Source: Tubulanus polymorphus
Taxonomy: Eukaryota; Nemertea; Palaeonemertea; Tubulaniformes; Tubulanidae
Assembly (NCBI RefSeq): GCF_964204645.1
Contig: NC_134026.1
Location: 15,518,650-15,582,649, forward strand
DNA length: 64,000 bases
Direction of reading: 5' to 3'
Position numbers and translations under genes: made by a program. This document shows, one piece after another, positions 1 to 11,307 of this stretch. Numbering within the stretch: the first letter of the stretch is position 1; every line of letters starts with the position of its first letter. The notes under the pieces are model-generated. The model was given only the letters and a program-made list of their open reading frames with translations. It did not search any database and was not told the DNA's origin.

Positions 1-1818
1 CCTAGTTGCGGCGTCACCGGAACCCCAACAGTGTCATTCGTGCAAACGATTGGTATAGGGGATCTCCTAACTCGGGTCGAGATTGGTGATGCTCAGGATA
101 CCGATGATGACATAAGAGTAGGCAAGGAATTAGTCCGAAAGGGTTTGCAAAAGCCAAACACTGATTCCCTGCGTCAGTATGGTTCGAACGCGAGGATTCT
201 CTTGGGCGAATTTGAACGCTTGGCTATGGTAGAAAACCTGCTTGTTATGAAACCACTTCCTGGTGCCAGATTAGCCAAAAACCTGGTAGTTCTGCCAAAT
301 GTGGTTTTACCTAAGATCCTATCTCACCTCCATAATGGTATATCCGGTAGGCACACAGAACGTAAAGTCCGCCAACGGTTTTGGTGTTTTGGACTGGCGA
401 AGGCAGTCAATAGCTTTGTCAAGCAGTGTCGTAAATGTCAGCAATGCAAAAACCCTCCTAAACGACCTAAAGCGCCACTGGTACCAACACCAATCGGTAG
501 GAGAGGGCAAAGTCTGCATATCGACATTGTTGGCCCACTGCAACGAACAAAGCGTGGGAACGTTTATATCATTGTGGTGCAGGACGCTTTCACCAAGTGG
601 GTTGAGGCCTGGTCGGCTAGAAACCAGAAAGCACCAGCAGTTGCCAGGAAGGTCGTAAATGAGTGGATCACACGCTACGGATGCCCTGAAAGTATTCATT
701 CGGATCGTGGATCCAATTTTGAATCTCGACTCTTCAGTGAGATGTTGAGCCTGCTTGAGATTGAAAAGACCAGAACGACTGCCTATCACCCCATGGGAAA
801 CGGCCAGGTCGAGAACTTTAACAAGTCTATAAAATCAATGTTGACCACGATGGTGATTGACATGGGGAATGACTGGGACGAGAAACTTCAGTCCTGTTTG
901 ATGGCTTTTCGTTCCAGTGTGCAGGAATCGACTGGCGAAACGCCATTTTTCATGACATTCGGCAGTGAGATGACCTTACCACTAGACGTTTTAGTTAGCT
1001 CTCCTGAGGAAACTGTCCACCTGACCAAGTTTAGCCAGGACATGTGTAGAAACCTGACTGAAGCTCATCAGAGAGTCTGTGACCGCCTTGGAAAAGCCCA
1101 ACGACGTCAGGCAGCAAATTACGATAGATTTGCTCAGTGTGGGGGGTACAACGTGGGTGACCGAGTATGGAGGTATAGCCATGCCCTCAGGACTGATGAG
1201 GCAGCCAAGTTCCATAAGCGCTGGATGGGTCCTTACATAATTGTTGAGAAAATCTCTTAAGTCACTTACCGGGTACAGTTGGAGGGGGGTTTAGGAACCA
1301 AGGTTCGGACAGTGCATTTCAATGATCTGAAGCTCTGTCATGGACCCATAGTTGAGGTTTCCCCAAACAAGTTGCGGATGAAAAAACAAAGACGACTTAG
1401 AACCCACCAACCGCCAGTCCGTCCGACGAGCCCTGAACAGGCAGAGTCGGAGGATGAGGCATTTGTGAGGGTACGGCGCCGAAATCCAGAAGTGAATTTG
1501 GACAGCTCGGGGTCTGAGGAGGAGTTAACCCTGGATCGGGTGGGCACTGACAATGGGCCTGCTCCGCAAGCACCGGACAGTGACCAAGTCGAATCTCCAG
1601 CGATGCCTGCTGAGGTTTTCCAGGACAATCGCTGACAGCTTCGGCCTCGGAATGTTATAAGACCACCCGTAAGATACCGCGAGTTCGCCAGGTCATGTGG
1701 CGGTTCATTGAAAGCATACACCTGCTGTCAGCAGCGCTGGTCTAGGATAATGGACAACAAGGCAAAATGGCTAGAGAAAGGGAGATTATTGCGGGAGAGA
1801 GAGCACCTTCATGGTTAA
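1..1818 (+). pseudogene. Ty3/gypsy pol, integrase and C-terminal tail (5' end outside window)
   Basis: The frame is open from base 1, so reverse transcriptase and RNase H lie upstream of the window. Counting from the GTG at 31, the HHCC zinc-binding domain uses H101, H108, C133 and C136, and the catalytic core has D165, D225 and E261, a D,D-35-E spacing typical of integrases that insert retroelement DNA into chromosomes. The GPY/F module follows around 1225-1345. An in-frame TAA at 1258-1260 cuts this module, and a TGA at 1633-1635 cuts the charged tail, yet clear homologous sequence continues in the same frame to the TAA at 1816-1818. The copy is therefore dead, with two nonsense changes and no frameshift seen. 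The tail (residues after 1350) is rich in Ser, Glu and Pro with an Arg-Pro-rich end, as in many gypsy pol proteins. Confidence 0.93.
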
Positions 1819-1882
1819 ATCTCTTGGAACGCATAACTATAAAAATGTTTTGTCTCTACTTTCTTTTAGGAACAACTGAAAT

Positions 1883-2727
1883 ATGGATGCTCTTACACTG
1901 GACGGCTTTAACTCCGAGACTAAGCGTTTGAAGGGTCAGCTCATCAAAGACGTGAGGAAGCTGAATAAGCTGTACTCGCGGGCTCAGGAGCCCCTTTTTG
2001 AATTGAATGCGGGTGAGTTGGTGCAGTCATGTGTTGAACACCTTTACGACCCTAAAATGGTTGTGGTGGGTGCGGTGATTCAGGGAATTAAGGCAGCGGT
2101 CGCTTCGTCGAAAAGATCATCCATCCACCTCTCAGCTAGCCGGTTTAAGATTCTGAAAAGGACCTTGTCCAGGTTTGTTGAGCAGTACGGTGGAGTGGGC
2201 AGCGTCCTTGAACCGAAATTTTCGGTATTGGGCAGTGCGGCAAAGGTCGGAGAGCTGAGGAGTCTGATTTTACTCCTCAGTGACTCCATGTTCAAAGATT
2301 CCCGATCCACAAACGAATTGTTCATCATTGCTCACCCTGGGAAGCGTCTGGAGCAGCTGGAGGAATGGGTTAAAACCACGCGAGTCACCTGGTGCGGTCG
2401 TTGTTAACCACGGTATTAATAACGTCCGTAACTATGGCCAGACAACATAAGAGTATTTACTCGCTGTACAATGTTCTGGGCAAGAAATACCCAAACCTTC
2501 CTCTGTTCCACCTTTGGTTGCCCAAAGCTCCTGTTATGAGAGGAAAACGAGAGACGGTGGTCCCCATAGACCGAATCAACACGCACTGCAAGAAGGTGGG
2601 ATTTCTGACCATAGACCACCCTGACCTGGATGATGCGGACTTCAAGGGAATCCACTACCGTCGTTCAGCTATGGAGATTGTCACCCGGCATATCGTCACT
2701 GTAGTTCAGGGTCACTTGGGGATATGA
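1883..2727 (+). pseudogene. SGNH/GDSL-hydrolase-like ORF of the gypsy element, frameshifted
   Basis: This ORF sits between pol and the 3' LTR, the place of an env-like third gene. It begins at the ATG at 1883 with a basic helical N-terminus. Residues 133-135 read SDS inside a hydrophobic strand, like the nucleophile block of SGNH esterases; a second block ending NHGINN lies near 2405-2425, and a DADFKGIHY block near 2632-2655 resembles the Asp-x-x-His block. The three blocks are in three reading frames: one shift at about 2375-2400 and another at about 2430-2450, so the gene is broken. Known: SGNH domains occur in CR1-type LINEs and DIRS elements. Inferred: a captured esterase in a gypsy element. 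Sequence identity to any family was not tested, so the assignment is tentative. No transmembrane or signal segment typical of an envelope protein is visible. Confidence 0.5.
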
Positions 2728-3254
2728 TATGGTAGTAGGGTGGGCACCGTGCAGCAGTTAAATCACCATACTCTCCTTTCATTACCCATAACTGGTCGCC
2801 CAGCTGACATGTTTTACCTCGAATTTTGGTACTGCCGTTGTTTTCGATTTGTATTTTTAGCTTACCTTGTTGATACGGAATCAGACTCATGTTGGAACCG
2901 TCTGCAGGAGGCCCAACCGACCTGATGAACCTTCTGTGATTTCAGCGCGTAGGAACCTGCTGTTCACCGACCTAGGCAAGTGTGTTGATTATTGAGCGAG
3001 TACCTTCAAATGGTTTAATCGCCTCTAATCTTCCCCCAGTAGGACATAAGCGTAGTGTTGGTGTATCAGTTGGGTCGCGTTGGATAATTGGATTTATTGC
3101 GAATTGCAAACTGTAAATACACCGAAGGTGTGCGAATGTGTGTGTAACCCGTAGTTTATGACATTTTTGTAATGGACACTGAATATCGACATGATATATG
3201 AACTGTAAATACTGGACGTATGCGCGGTCGTAAGCTATGCTTACGACACTTTTA
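2728..3254 (+). other. Non-coding 3' region of the gypsy element
   Basis: No supportable coding sequence. This stretch links the SGNH-like ORF to the polypurine tract and is read as the 3' untranslated part of the retroelement. The short open frames in it show no recognisable motif. Confidence 0.6.
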
Positions 3255-3270
3255 AGGGGGGGGGGAGTGG
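3255..3270 (+). promoter_or_regulatory. Polypurine tract of the gypsy element
   Basis: A run of A and G including eleven consecutive G, ending in AGTGG, lies directly before the TG that opens the LTR. This is the expected position of the RNase H-resistant primer for plus-strand DNA synthesis. Confidence 0.85.
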
Positions 3271-3502
3271 TGTAACGGGTCTCGTACCCGTTAGTATGTA
3301 TATAGTTTTCCGTCGATAATTAGTGTAATGTATAGTGTAATAAATCACCGCTAGGTGCGGTCTCTTAGAAGTGGAACCATTGTCCGAGTAAGTTCGTTGT
3401 TCTTTTGTTCGGGATAAATTGCCCTTTTATAGCCTATATATCGTCGGAGCGTAAATCATCCTTGAAGGTTGTATTAGAGATTTAGGAGACAGGATCGTTA
3501 CA
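3271..3502 (+). repeat. 3' LTR of the gypsy element (232 bp)
   Basis: It starts with TGTAACG and ends with CGTTACA, a perfect 7-bp terminal inverted repeat of TG...CA type, immediately after the polypurine tract. An AATAAA signal at 3339-3344 could serve polyadenylation. The base after the LTR is the interrupted coding frame of an older transposase pseudogene, so TGATG at 3503-3507 is the candidate right copy of a 5-bp target duplication; the left copy is outside the window. Confidence 0.9.
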
Positions 3503-5933
3503 TGATGGGGGTTCATCTTTTGTTTTGGTGCCATACACCTCATTGAATGATTTATAATGGTCACCTGTAGACCCTGCTGCAGGAAAAGGCAGATAACTTA
3601 GACTAGCAAACTCATCTTGGGGAAGCCTTGGCAAACGACAGATGTTACAATCAAATTGCCCGCACTTTTTCAAGCAAAAACTATACCCATTTGACTGCAG
3701 TGTTTCATAATAGCGGTTATCTCTTCACTTTTTCTGACCGATGAAGATTTGTCGGGATCAAGTGCTTCATCAATATTTTTCACGACGCAGAAAAAAATCA
3801 TCAATTTCTGCTTGTGTGGCAGAAGTAATTGTCTGGAAACTCTCATCTTTCAGACTGAACGTACTGATAACAGAACCCATGAGTTCTTTAACTGGCTTTG
3901 TTGAAGCCAACAGAGCTTCCCGAGTACCAACATTTTTCTCTGCAGCCTCCCTAATATCTTTCATGGAGTTACAACCTTTGATAAGAATTTTCAACATTTT
4001 CTGATGCTTTGTCTCTCATCAAACCGATACACTGCAGCCCGACATTAATGATAGACATTATTCGTTCTACTGGATTCGCCCACGAATTATGTGGTGCTGT
4101 CCTTACAGCTACAAGCATGTCTAGATCCATTTGTAGGAATAAACATAGATAGTACAATTGTACAGTTATGTACTTTAGCCTGTGATCGGGTCCACCATCA
4201 GAATAGATGAATAAAATGGGACGTTACGACTCAGATAAAAGGATGCTATGAAGTTCTGTTGCATGCCGTATAGGGCTTGATGGCTCGAAGATTGAATCTT
4301 TCAGTGAAACATAAACTTTTCCTCTGTAAAAGGATCCAGTTATATGAGGTGGTACATCAACAAGCAGACAAACACTATGTATAAGCCCGAACTTTGTGAA
4401 ATCATGGTCTCCTACTTCAAAAGAAGAATTTGTTGAAACAATTACCTGGTGGCCCCTCTCACATGCAGCAACAGGGTATCCCGGCTCTCCAACTTTACAT
4501 TTGTGCTTGTCATCAATTGACACAAAGTAACTATTCTCTCTAAGTTTTATGGCCATCTCTCTCTCGTACTTAAATAATGCTGCACAATAATGCATGTCGA
4601 TATGAGAAGCCCTGACCTGCCTTTTTTGAATCATAAACTTTAATTCAAGTCTACCGGTATATTGCAATTCCGTCTTAGCATATGGATCTTTGGGCCATAA
4701 TTGTAACCTTAACCATTCCTGAGAAGGAATTGGTGTACCGGGGGGGGGGGGGGGGTATCTCCCCGAAACCTCTTTATGCAACTGTGGCACAGACAGGTTC
4801 ATATACTGCCTTCCGGCCAGAATTGAGAGCTCTAAGGTCAGAGACAATGTCAACGCAGCCATCAAGTAAAACTAGTCGCATCCGAGCATCAATTTCAGCC
4901 TCATGAGAGTTACAAGAGCCAGAGCTGTCACAGGTCAGTACTTTATACATGATCGAAATACCATGGGTTTCACCTTGATAACTGTACCGATAATTTTATG
5001 TGCGGATCTCTTCATTTCTCTGGTATGAAATTCAGGCATTGAGTTTGACAATTCAACAACAATTTGTGAGTTTTTGTTCACAACTTCAATATCATTATCA
5101 TCATTATTTGTTTTCCAGATGAAATGGAGAGAACCAAGATTGTTGCCAGAATTGTAAGAATACATACTAATGGAAATCTTAATCCATTCTTTTTCAAACT
5201 AACAATGATCTCATACCTCAATTTTTTGATCATCTGGCATGAACTGATTGATAAATACATGTTCATAGACTGATTTCTCAGAAAGAAGTTCATATAAAGT
5301 TCCCACTAGTTTGTTATGCATTGCAGTAAACGGAAGACCATAAGGTAATGTCATCAAATGGCCAGCATCACTTATGTTTCTTACTGGCTCCGAGGATCTA
5401 TGATTTTCTGTTACTTCTCTATTTTTTCTCCTTTAGATATGTTGCATATTTATGTAAACACAGTGCTAGCTCTTCCGTGAGTGTCTTGAGATCCTGCCAT
5501 TTGCTTAACTGAATCCATGGCTGTAAGAAAAAAGTACAGGTTTTCAACAGTAAAATTAAAGACGACTAGCCGTGACTCCGAATTCACTGAAACATAGTTA
5601 TATAGAGAAAATATATCATCAAACATTTCAAAATTCAATTTTTTTGCCAATTTTAGTGGCTAATACCTGTTGCAGCGTCTTGAAAAGCAACTGTGAAGAT
5701 GCCGAAAGCTCAATTCCATTAAGTGTCGGTCGTGTGTGTTTATGTCGCTCTGGACAGTTGTACCCATTTAGGCCAACCAACTTGTCTGGAATCTTACAAC
5801 CTCTAGAATATAGTTTATCCTGAAATCGCAATAAATATTTTTGTAAATTATATATGCTGTCAGTACTAAATTCATATTGTACACAAAAATGTTTTTCCCT
5901 GTTTTTGTTAGAGCCATGTTGTTCGTTTGCCAA
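3503..5933 (-). pseudogene. DDE-transposase-like pseudogene, unclassified family
   Basis: Read on the minus strand from about 5933 down to the gypsy LTR. The best part (4865-3770) carries a SIDDKHK block near 4520, an FEPSSPIRHATEL block near 4270, a SDGGPDHR block near 4185 and an HNSWANPVERIM block near 4080. The D, D and E in these blocks are spaced like a DDE/RNase H-fold transposase core. I recall the same block order in uncharacterised proteins of corals and molluscs, without a classified superfamily. Breaks: TAA just before the SDGGPDHR block (about 4221), frameshifts near 4000, 3770 and 3690, and a 16-base G run at 4740-4754 read as a proline string. The upstream part (4900-5933) is in several frames and is only tentatively the N-terminus. 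The 3' end is cut by the gypsy insertion. Confidence 0.65.
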
Positions 5934-6197
5934 ACCAGTAGGTTGTCCACCAAATTACTTGGTGAAACAGTTTGTTTTTATCATAAGATAACATGCATGA
6001 AAGCCGCAAGATAAATGTAGCCTACGTTCAGAAAATCAGATCCATTAATAGGCCTATCCGTGTGCCAATATGAAAGCATTTTTGACCTGTAACTCAGTGA
6101 CAGAGTATTGTTTCATATATCTTTCTGTTTTGGAAACTATTGTCATAACTTGAAATCTTTTGAGACATTAATACCTACCTGATGACCGTCTATCTTT
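5934..6197. other. Intergenic, nothing recognised
   Basis: AT-rich stretch between the transposase pseudogene and the left arm of the Penelope-like element. No motif or open frame worth calling. Confidence 0.5.
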
Positions 6198-6975
6198 ATG
6201 TAAAGGTGTTTGGGTCCGATGGACCGTTAGAGGCTGGGCAACACAGCCAGTTCCACGAGGATGTAGCAATATGTACACATTAGCATGTAGTTTAAATATC
6301 CACAGTAGAAATAAAACTGAATAAGTTGTATTTGGGTCCGTTAGACCGTTAGAGGCTGGGTGACGCAGCCAGGTCACGAGGGTGTAGCAATGTAACAATC
6401 ATATCATTCACAGTAAAAATAAAAACGAGCAATTCATATTGAGAATGTGAGGTACACATTGTGTTGTTTCTTTTTTATATAGTAAACAGGCGTCGGTGTA
6501 TGGGTGTATTATATTGCAAGTCATTGCAAATAGTACTGATAGCCTAATCAGATAGATGGCGTGTGTATCAACAACACATTCAAGGCCTCACAGTGGCGGG
6601 TAGTGGTGAGAACCGATATGGATGTTAGATTTGTGCAAAGGTGGGACGGGCTTTCCTCGTCTCGTGTGGAGAGTACTTTCCGTCCTGTCAAAACAGGGTC
6701 CGTTGGTGTTGCGAGGGTAATTGCACCGATCATCTGTCGGCGTATGTACGAGGAGGTTCTTAAAATCATCGATCTGATGTGATCTGAAGCGATTTTTTTG
6801 TGACCGCCGGGCGGTATTGATCCGACCAGGTATTCATTGGTTGTCGAATATTGATATAGCGTTACGTTGATAAAACAACACGTCGGGAGTAAATTGACTG
6901 CCCTTAGCATCAGTCCGAGCGGCTGTATATCGAGTCCTGAGAGTGTCTATACATGAGCGGAACGGAAACTGATTT
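6198..6975 (+). repeat. Left inverted arm of the Penelope-like element
   Basis: This ~780-bp arm is matched, in reverse complement and with few differences, by 10373-11184. Its outer part holds two tandem copies (6204-6290 and 6331-6400) of a unit starting GTTTGGGTCCG and containing GGACCGTTAGAGGCTG; each unit can fold into small hairpins (GGTCC/GGACC and GGCTG/CAGCC). A 120-codon open frame (6548-6910, minus) is intact here but broken in the other arm; it has no motif I recognise and is not called as a gene. Inverted pseudo-LTRs are known for Penelope-like elements. Confidence 0.8.
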
Positions 6976-7099
6976 AAACGGTTTTCACCTGATTTTGCAT
7001 AAATCTAGATTGAAGGGTTCGTATGAAGCACATAAAACCGACTATTATTACGGTATTGAGGTTGAGATGGTGGTGTGCCTTACACACATCTCGCGAGGA

Positions 7100-8814
7100 C
7101 TAGAATGTATTTGGTGATCAGTGAGATTGAATCAAATGAGCGCTTTTTTGTGCGCGTGTGTAAGAGATCCGTACGATATCGTTGGTCCGCTTTGTAGATT
7201 TGAGCGCGTATTTCGCGAGCACTATAGCCTCGGGCCCGGAGGTAACCCTGTAGTTTTTTGCATTGTGAGCGGTATTCGCTTTCGTCCGAGCAGATTTTCT
7301 TAAATCTGAGAGCCTGTGCGTATGCAACGTTGTTGCTGCAGTGAGGCGGGTGACACGATTTTTTGTGTAGGAGCGAGTGTGCGTCCGTGGGTTATGTGTA
7401 TACCCTTGTTGAGAGTTTACCTGAGTTCTCAAAATCTTTCCCTGTGTAGACTTCAACGTCTAGGAAGGGTACCTTCTCCCTTGATTGTGTCAGTTCGTAT
7501 TGGATGGTACGGTGTGATTGGTTCATATGTTCGAAAAATTCGAGTAGTTTATCTTCACCGTGGGTCCAGATTGAGAATATATCATCTATATATCTCCAAT
7601 ATAACATGGGTATAGTATTGTTCGGTGCCGAGCGGAGACATTTAGTCTCGAGATAATGCATAAATATGATCGCAAGACTCGGGCTGACTTTCGAACCCAT
7701 GGCGCAACCCTCTATTTGAAGCCGGTGTTCGTTTTTCCCGAAAGAGAATTCATTTCTCTTCAGTATTAGATTCAGGAATTGAACGAAGCGTCTTTTGTCT
7801 TGACGGCGAACTGCGTATTGTAGCGGGAAGTCATCTAGACTTCTTAGGATGCTACTGATGGCTTCTCCGTGAGGGATGTTGGTGTATAGACTTTTGACAT
7901 CCATTGTCACTAATATCGCATCTTTGTGGAGGGGAGGGAGGGAGTTGATTTTGTTGAGAAAGTCATTAGTATCTTGGATGTATGTTGATACTCGACTCGC
8001 GATCGGTCTCAGAAAATAGTCCAGATATTTGGATATCTTTTCCGTGGGGCCATTGTTGCCGCTTAGGATCGGTCTTCCCGGGTTGTTGGCCTTGTGAATC
8101 TTCGGTAGAAGGTAGAACTCGGGGATTTTGATATCAGATCCCGGTGTTAGATATAGCCACGTAACATGGTCTATTTCTTGGTTGTTTCTCATATCGTCTA
8201 TGATTCTTTTTATTTCACTTGTGACTAAAGTAGTGTCGGGTAGGACGATTGACCGGTAGCTGTTGGTGTCATTTAGCTGTCTCAGAGCTTTTTTTTGTAA
8301 GAGTCTTTGCTCATGATAGCTATGGCTCCCCCTTTGTCACAGGGTTTACAATGAGATCATTATTCCGATTTAGTTCGTTGATCGCTCTCATCTCGTTTTT
8401 CGATAAATTGGATTTGAATTTTTGTGTGAGATTGAGTTTTTTGAGCTCTGTACGCGTTAGTTCAATATAACGTTCGAGCCGGCGATCGCCTGATGTAAGC
8501 GGATTGAATTGGCTTTTCCCTTTGAAGGGGTGCAGTGAGTTTTTCTCACGGTTAAAAAATATATATTTCAACCTAAGGCGGCGGAAGAAGGCTTCGGCGG
8601 CCGTGAGAAGTTCGTCCTTCTGTGTCGGTGCATTATTGGGTACGAATTTCAGACCCTTGCTTAATGCATTAATGGTGGTTTTGCTAACCACGTTATCTGA
8701 TTGGTTGACCACAAATCTGTTGTGCTGGGAGGCAGTTGTAGCGGAGGGTTTACCTCGGCTGATGCGTGATCCAGTTGAGTGGTTTTTCCACTGGTTGTTT
8801 TTCCTCCTACCCAT
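7100..8814 (-). pseudogene. Penelope-like element reverse transcriptase, frameshifted
   Basis: Starts at the ATG at 8814 with a short basic N-terminus. The RT motifs are clear: YLLPKIHK near 8105, a GRPI block near 8060, DVKSLYTNIP near 7885, an EGCAMGSKVSPSLA block near 7700 and the catalytic YIDDIF near 7590. After RVYT the frame hits TAA at about 7390, but homologous sequence continues (a PTDARTLLH block and a KICSDE block) to about 7130. Further breaks: one frameshift near 8330 at a DKGG block and one near 8292 in an A-run. The GIY-YIG endonuclease that normally follows RT in this group was not found; the downstream sequence passes into the arm. The protein would copy its RNA at chromosome ends or nicks. 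Dead copy. Confidence 0.92.
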
Positions 8815-9340
8815 GAGGGAGAGTAAGACTGGAATGTGAGTGCGTGATACTGTGAGCAGAGTTCCGCGTGTGTCGTCTGGTTAGATACACTGCTGGATTA
8901 GCCGAGTAGATCGGTATTAAACAGCTGTAGAACAAAGGGTTTAGCTGTTAGTGGCTCTATGAGTGTAATCAATAGGTGGGTAATCGACCTAGTCGTGTGA
9001 TTAACACTGTTCTCTGTATGCGGGCGTGTTTTGTATACATATAATGTATAATGCACGATGGCGGCTCGTGTGTGTTCGTTGTGATGAAAAAATAAAAGAA
9101 AATAAAAAATGAAATCCCATTAAACTGTGAACACATATATATGAGCCTTGTTTTTAGACACGCGGACGGTTAACGTAGGAGTGTGGTTCAAGGGAACGAC
9201 TGTTCAGATAGAAATATATTTCTAAACACTTAAATAGGTTTGCGTCGGACTGAGATGGACTAAGTCTGTCTTGGATATAGGGGTAGTCCTGATAAGGACT
9301 GTTGAGAGAGTGTGTGTTGTTGTGAGAAAGAGAAAATGGA
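8815..9340. other. Upstream region of the Penelope-like RT, no gene seen
   Basis: GT-rich non-coding sequence between the RT start and a small minus-strand open frame. Probably 5' untranslated sequence of the element. Confidence 0.4.
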
Positions 9341-9682
9341 TTATTCTCTTCTCGGTCGCTTGCCCCGGTAGTTAGAGCGGCCGCCGGATTGGTGACGTCC
9401 CCTACTCGGGTGACGTTTCTTCGGTGCCGTCGTAGGGTCCTCTTCGTTTACCATTGGTGTCGGTTGAGCTGGAGCTGATTTCGGTGTGACGGCGCTAGCT
9501 TCTGCTTCTTTGAGCTGGGTTTCTGAGGCGCCTGGTAACTTTAAGATCTCAGCTGCGATCGCCTCCGAATAGAGGCGAATAGTGTTCGGGTCTTGTTGAG
9601 TTGGTCTCTGTAGACGGGTGCGGCGGTTCCGATGGCGGCGTCGCGGTAGCGTTGGTTGAGTCCAATGTAGAGCAGTTAGTGA
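9341..9682 (-). other. Short open frame with basic RG-rich C-terminus, upstream of the RT
   Basis: An open frame of 113 codons on the minus strand, bounded by TGA (9683-9685) and TAA (9341-9343). Only one in-frame ATG exists, at 9454, so it would have to be an exon, use another start, or be a relic. It is GC-richer than its surroundings and codes for an Arg-rich N-terminal stretch, an Ala/Glu middle, a Pro/Ala linker and a strongly basic end with GRSNYRGKRPRR near 9350-9385, reminiscent of RNA- or DNA-binding tails. It lies upstream of and in the same direction as the Penelope-like RT, where some elements have a first ORF. No family recognised. Confidence 0.3.
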
Positions 9683-10372
9683 TCAGTTAGTGAATAGCTA
9701 ACTATTTATACTCTCTGGGTGCTCCCGCAGGGCACCAATCGGAGAGTTTGTTGTTTCAAAGGCTAATTATCGCTGTTACGCGCTGATTGGCTAGAGTCAC
9801 TCGACGTCGTGTTGTACACATCCGGTGGTGTGTTGTGTGTATATACTGTGATTTGCTAACTGCGTGATCGTTCTTCTGTGTATTTATCAGGTTTTTTGCT
9901 CCTTCAGTGTATGAGGGGGTGATTCTGTGTATAAATTGTGTGGACCGTGGTGTTCACGGAAAGTTCTGTTACCCACACGGGATCGTTCGAGTTAGCGATC
10001 TACTGGTATTCCTCAAGTAAATCCGTGCCGTAGCAGGGACCAGTTAACCGTATGGTTGGTTGTAAATAGAACCGATATTGCTATTCTGCTACCGATGTGG
10101 GTGGCTGGACACACCGTCTATGTTGGCCATTTTCACGTTGAAACAACGGCTTCTACCTGGGGGTAGGAAAAAGAAGACATGTTAAGGTCTGTTAAGAAGA
10201 CATGTTAAGTTTGGGTCCGCTGGACCGTTAGAGGCTGTTACAACTTATTCAGTTTTATTTCTGCTGTGGATATTTAAACTACATAGTAATGTGTACATAT
10301 TGCTACACCCTCGTGGAACTGGCTGTGTTGCCCAGCCTCTAACGGTCCAGCGGACCCAAACACCTTAACATA
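9683..10372. other. Element-internal non-coding sequence with one extra hairpin repeat
   Basis: Holds an additional short inverted repeat (about 10208-10237 versus 10336-10363), both ends carrying the GGTCCGCTGGACC / TTAGAGGCTG unit found in the arms. It looks like a small insertion or partial duplication of the arm end. Nothing coding. Confidence 0.5.
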
Positions 10373-11184
10373 AAATCAGTTTCCGTTCCGCTCATGTATA
10401 GACACTCTCAGGACTCGATATACAGCCGCTCGGACTGATGCTAAGGGCAGTCAATTTACTCCTGACGTGTCGTTTTATCAACGTAACGCTATATCAATAT
10501 TCGACAACCAAGGAATACCTGGTCGAATCAATACCGCCCGGCGGTCACAAAAAAAATCGCTTCAGATCACATCGGATCGATGATTTTAAGAACCTCCTCA
10601 ATCCAAACAGATTGAAATATAGACGTAGTTGATACATACGCCGACAGATGATCGGTGCGATTACCCTCGCAACACCAACGGACCCTGTTTTGACAGGACG
10701 GAAAGTACTCTCCACACGAGACGAGGAAAGCCCGTCCCACCTTTGCACAAATCTAACATCCATATCGGTTCTCAGCACTACCCGCCACTGTGAGGCCTCG
10801 AATGTGTTGTTGATACACACGCCATCTATCTGATTAGGCTATCAGTACTATTTGAAATGACTTGCAATATAATACACTCATACACCGACGCCTGTTTACT
10901 ATATAAAAAAGAAACAACACAATGTGTACCTCACATTCTCAATATGAATTACTCGTTTTTATTTCTACTGTGAATGATAGCCTATAATTGTTACATTGCT
11001 ACACCCTCGTGAACTGGCTGCGTCACCCAGCCTCTAACGGTCTAACGGACCCAAATACAACTTATTCAGTTTTATTTCTACTGTGGATATTTAAACTACT
11101 AATGTGTACATATTGCTACACCCTCGTGGAACTGGCTGTGTTGCCCAGCCTCTAACGGTCCAGCGGACCCAAACACCTTAACAG
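10373..11184 (-). repeat. Right inverted arm of the Penelope-like element
   Basis: Reverse complement of 6198-6975. The inner edge is at TAAAATCAGTTTCCG, the outer edge at ACCCAAACACCTTAAC. Relative to the left arm it has a ~27-bp insertion near 10605-10635 and several substitutions, so the two arms have diverged since they were formed. No clear target duplication was found outside the arms. Confidence 0.8.
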
Positions 11185-11307
11185 ATCATACTGTTCTGGC
11201 CATACGGTTTTCTGTGCAGACATCATGATTAGTTAGTTCGAATGCCGTCGGCTGCCGACTGCTGGTGTTACTAGCTTCAGTTTTCTTACTGTCAACTACA
11301 TGATACC

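Noticed and set aside
319-789. 156-codon minus-strand frame over the integrase
   Set aside because: Shadow frame of the strongly supported gypsy integrase.
1190-1205. CTGATGAG sequence suggesting a ribozyme core
   Set aside because: It lies in the gypsy coding frame with no flanking stems.
6198-11184. Hammerhead ribozyme in the Penelope-like arms
   Set aside because: Such ribozymes are known in this group, but I found no CTGATGA...GAAA core in the right arrangement.
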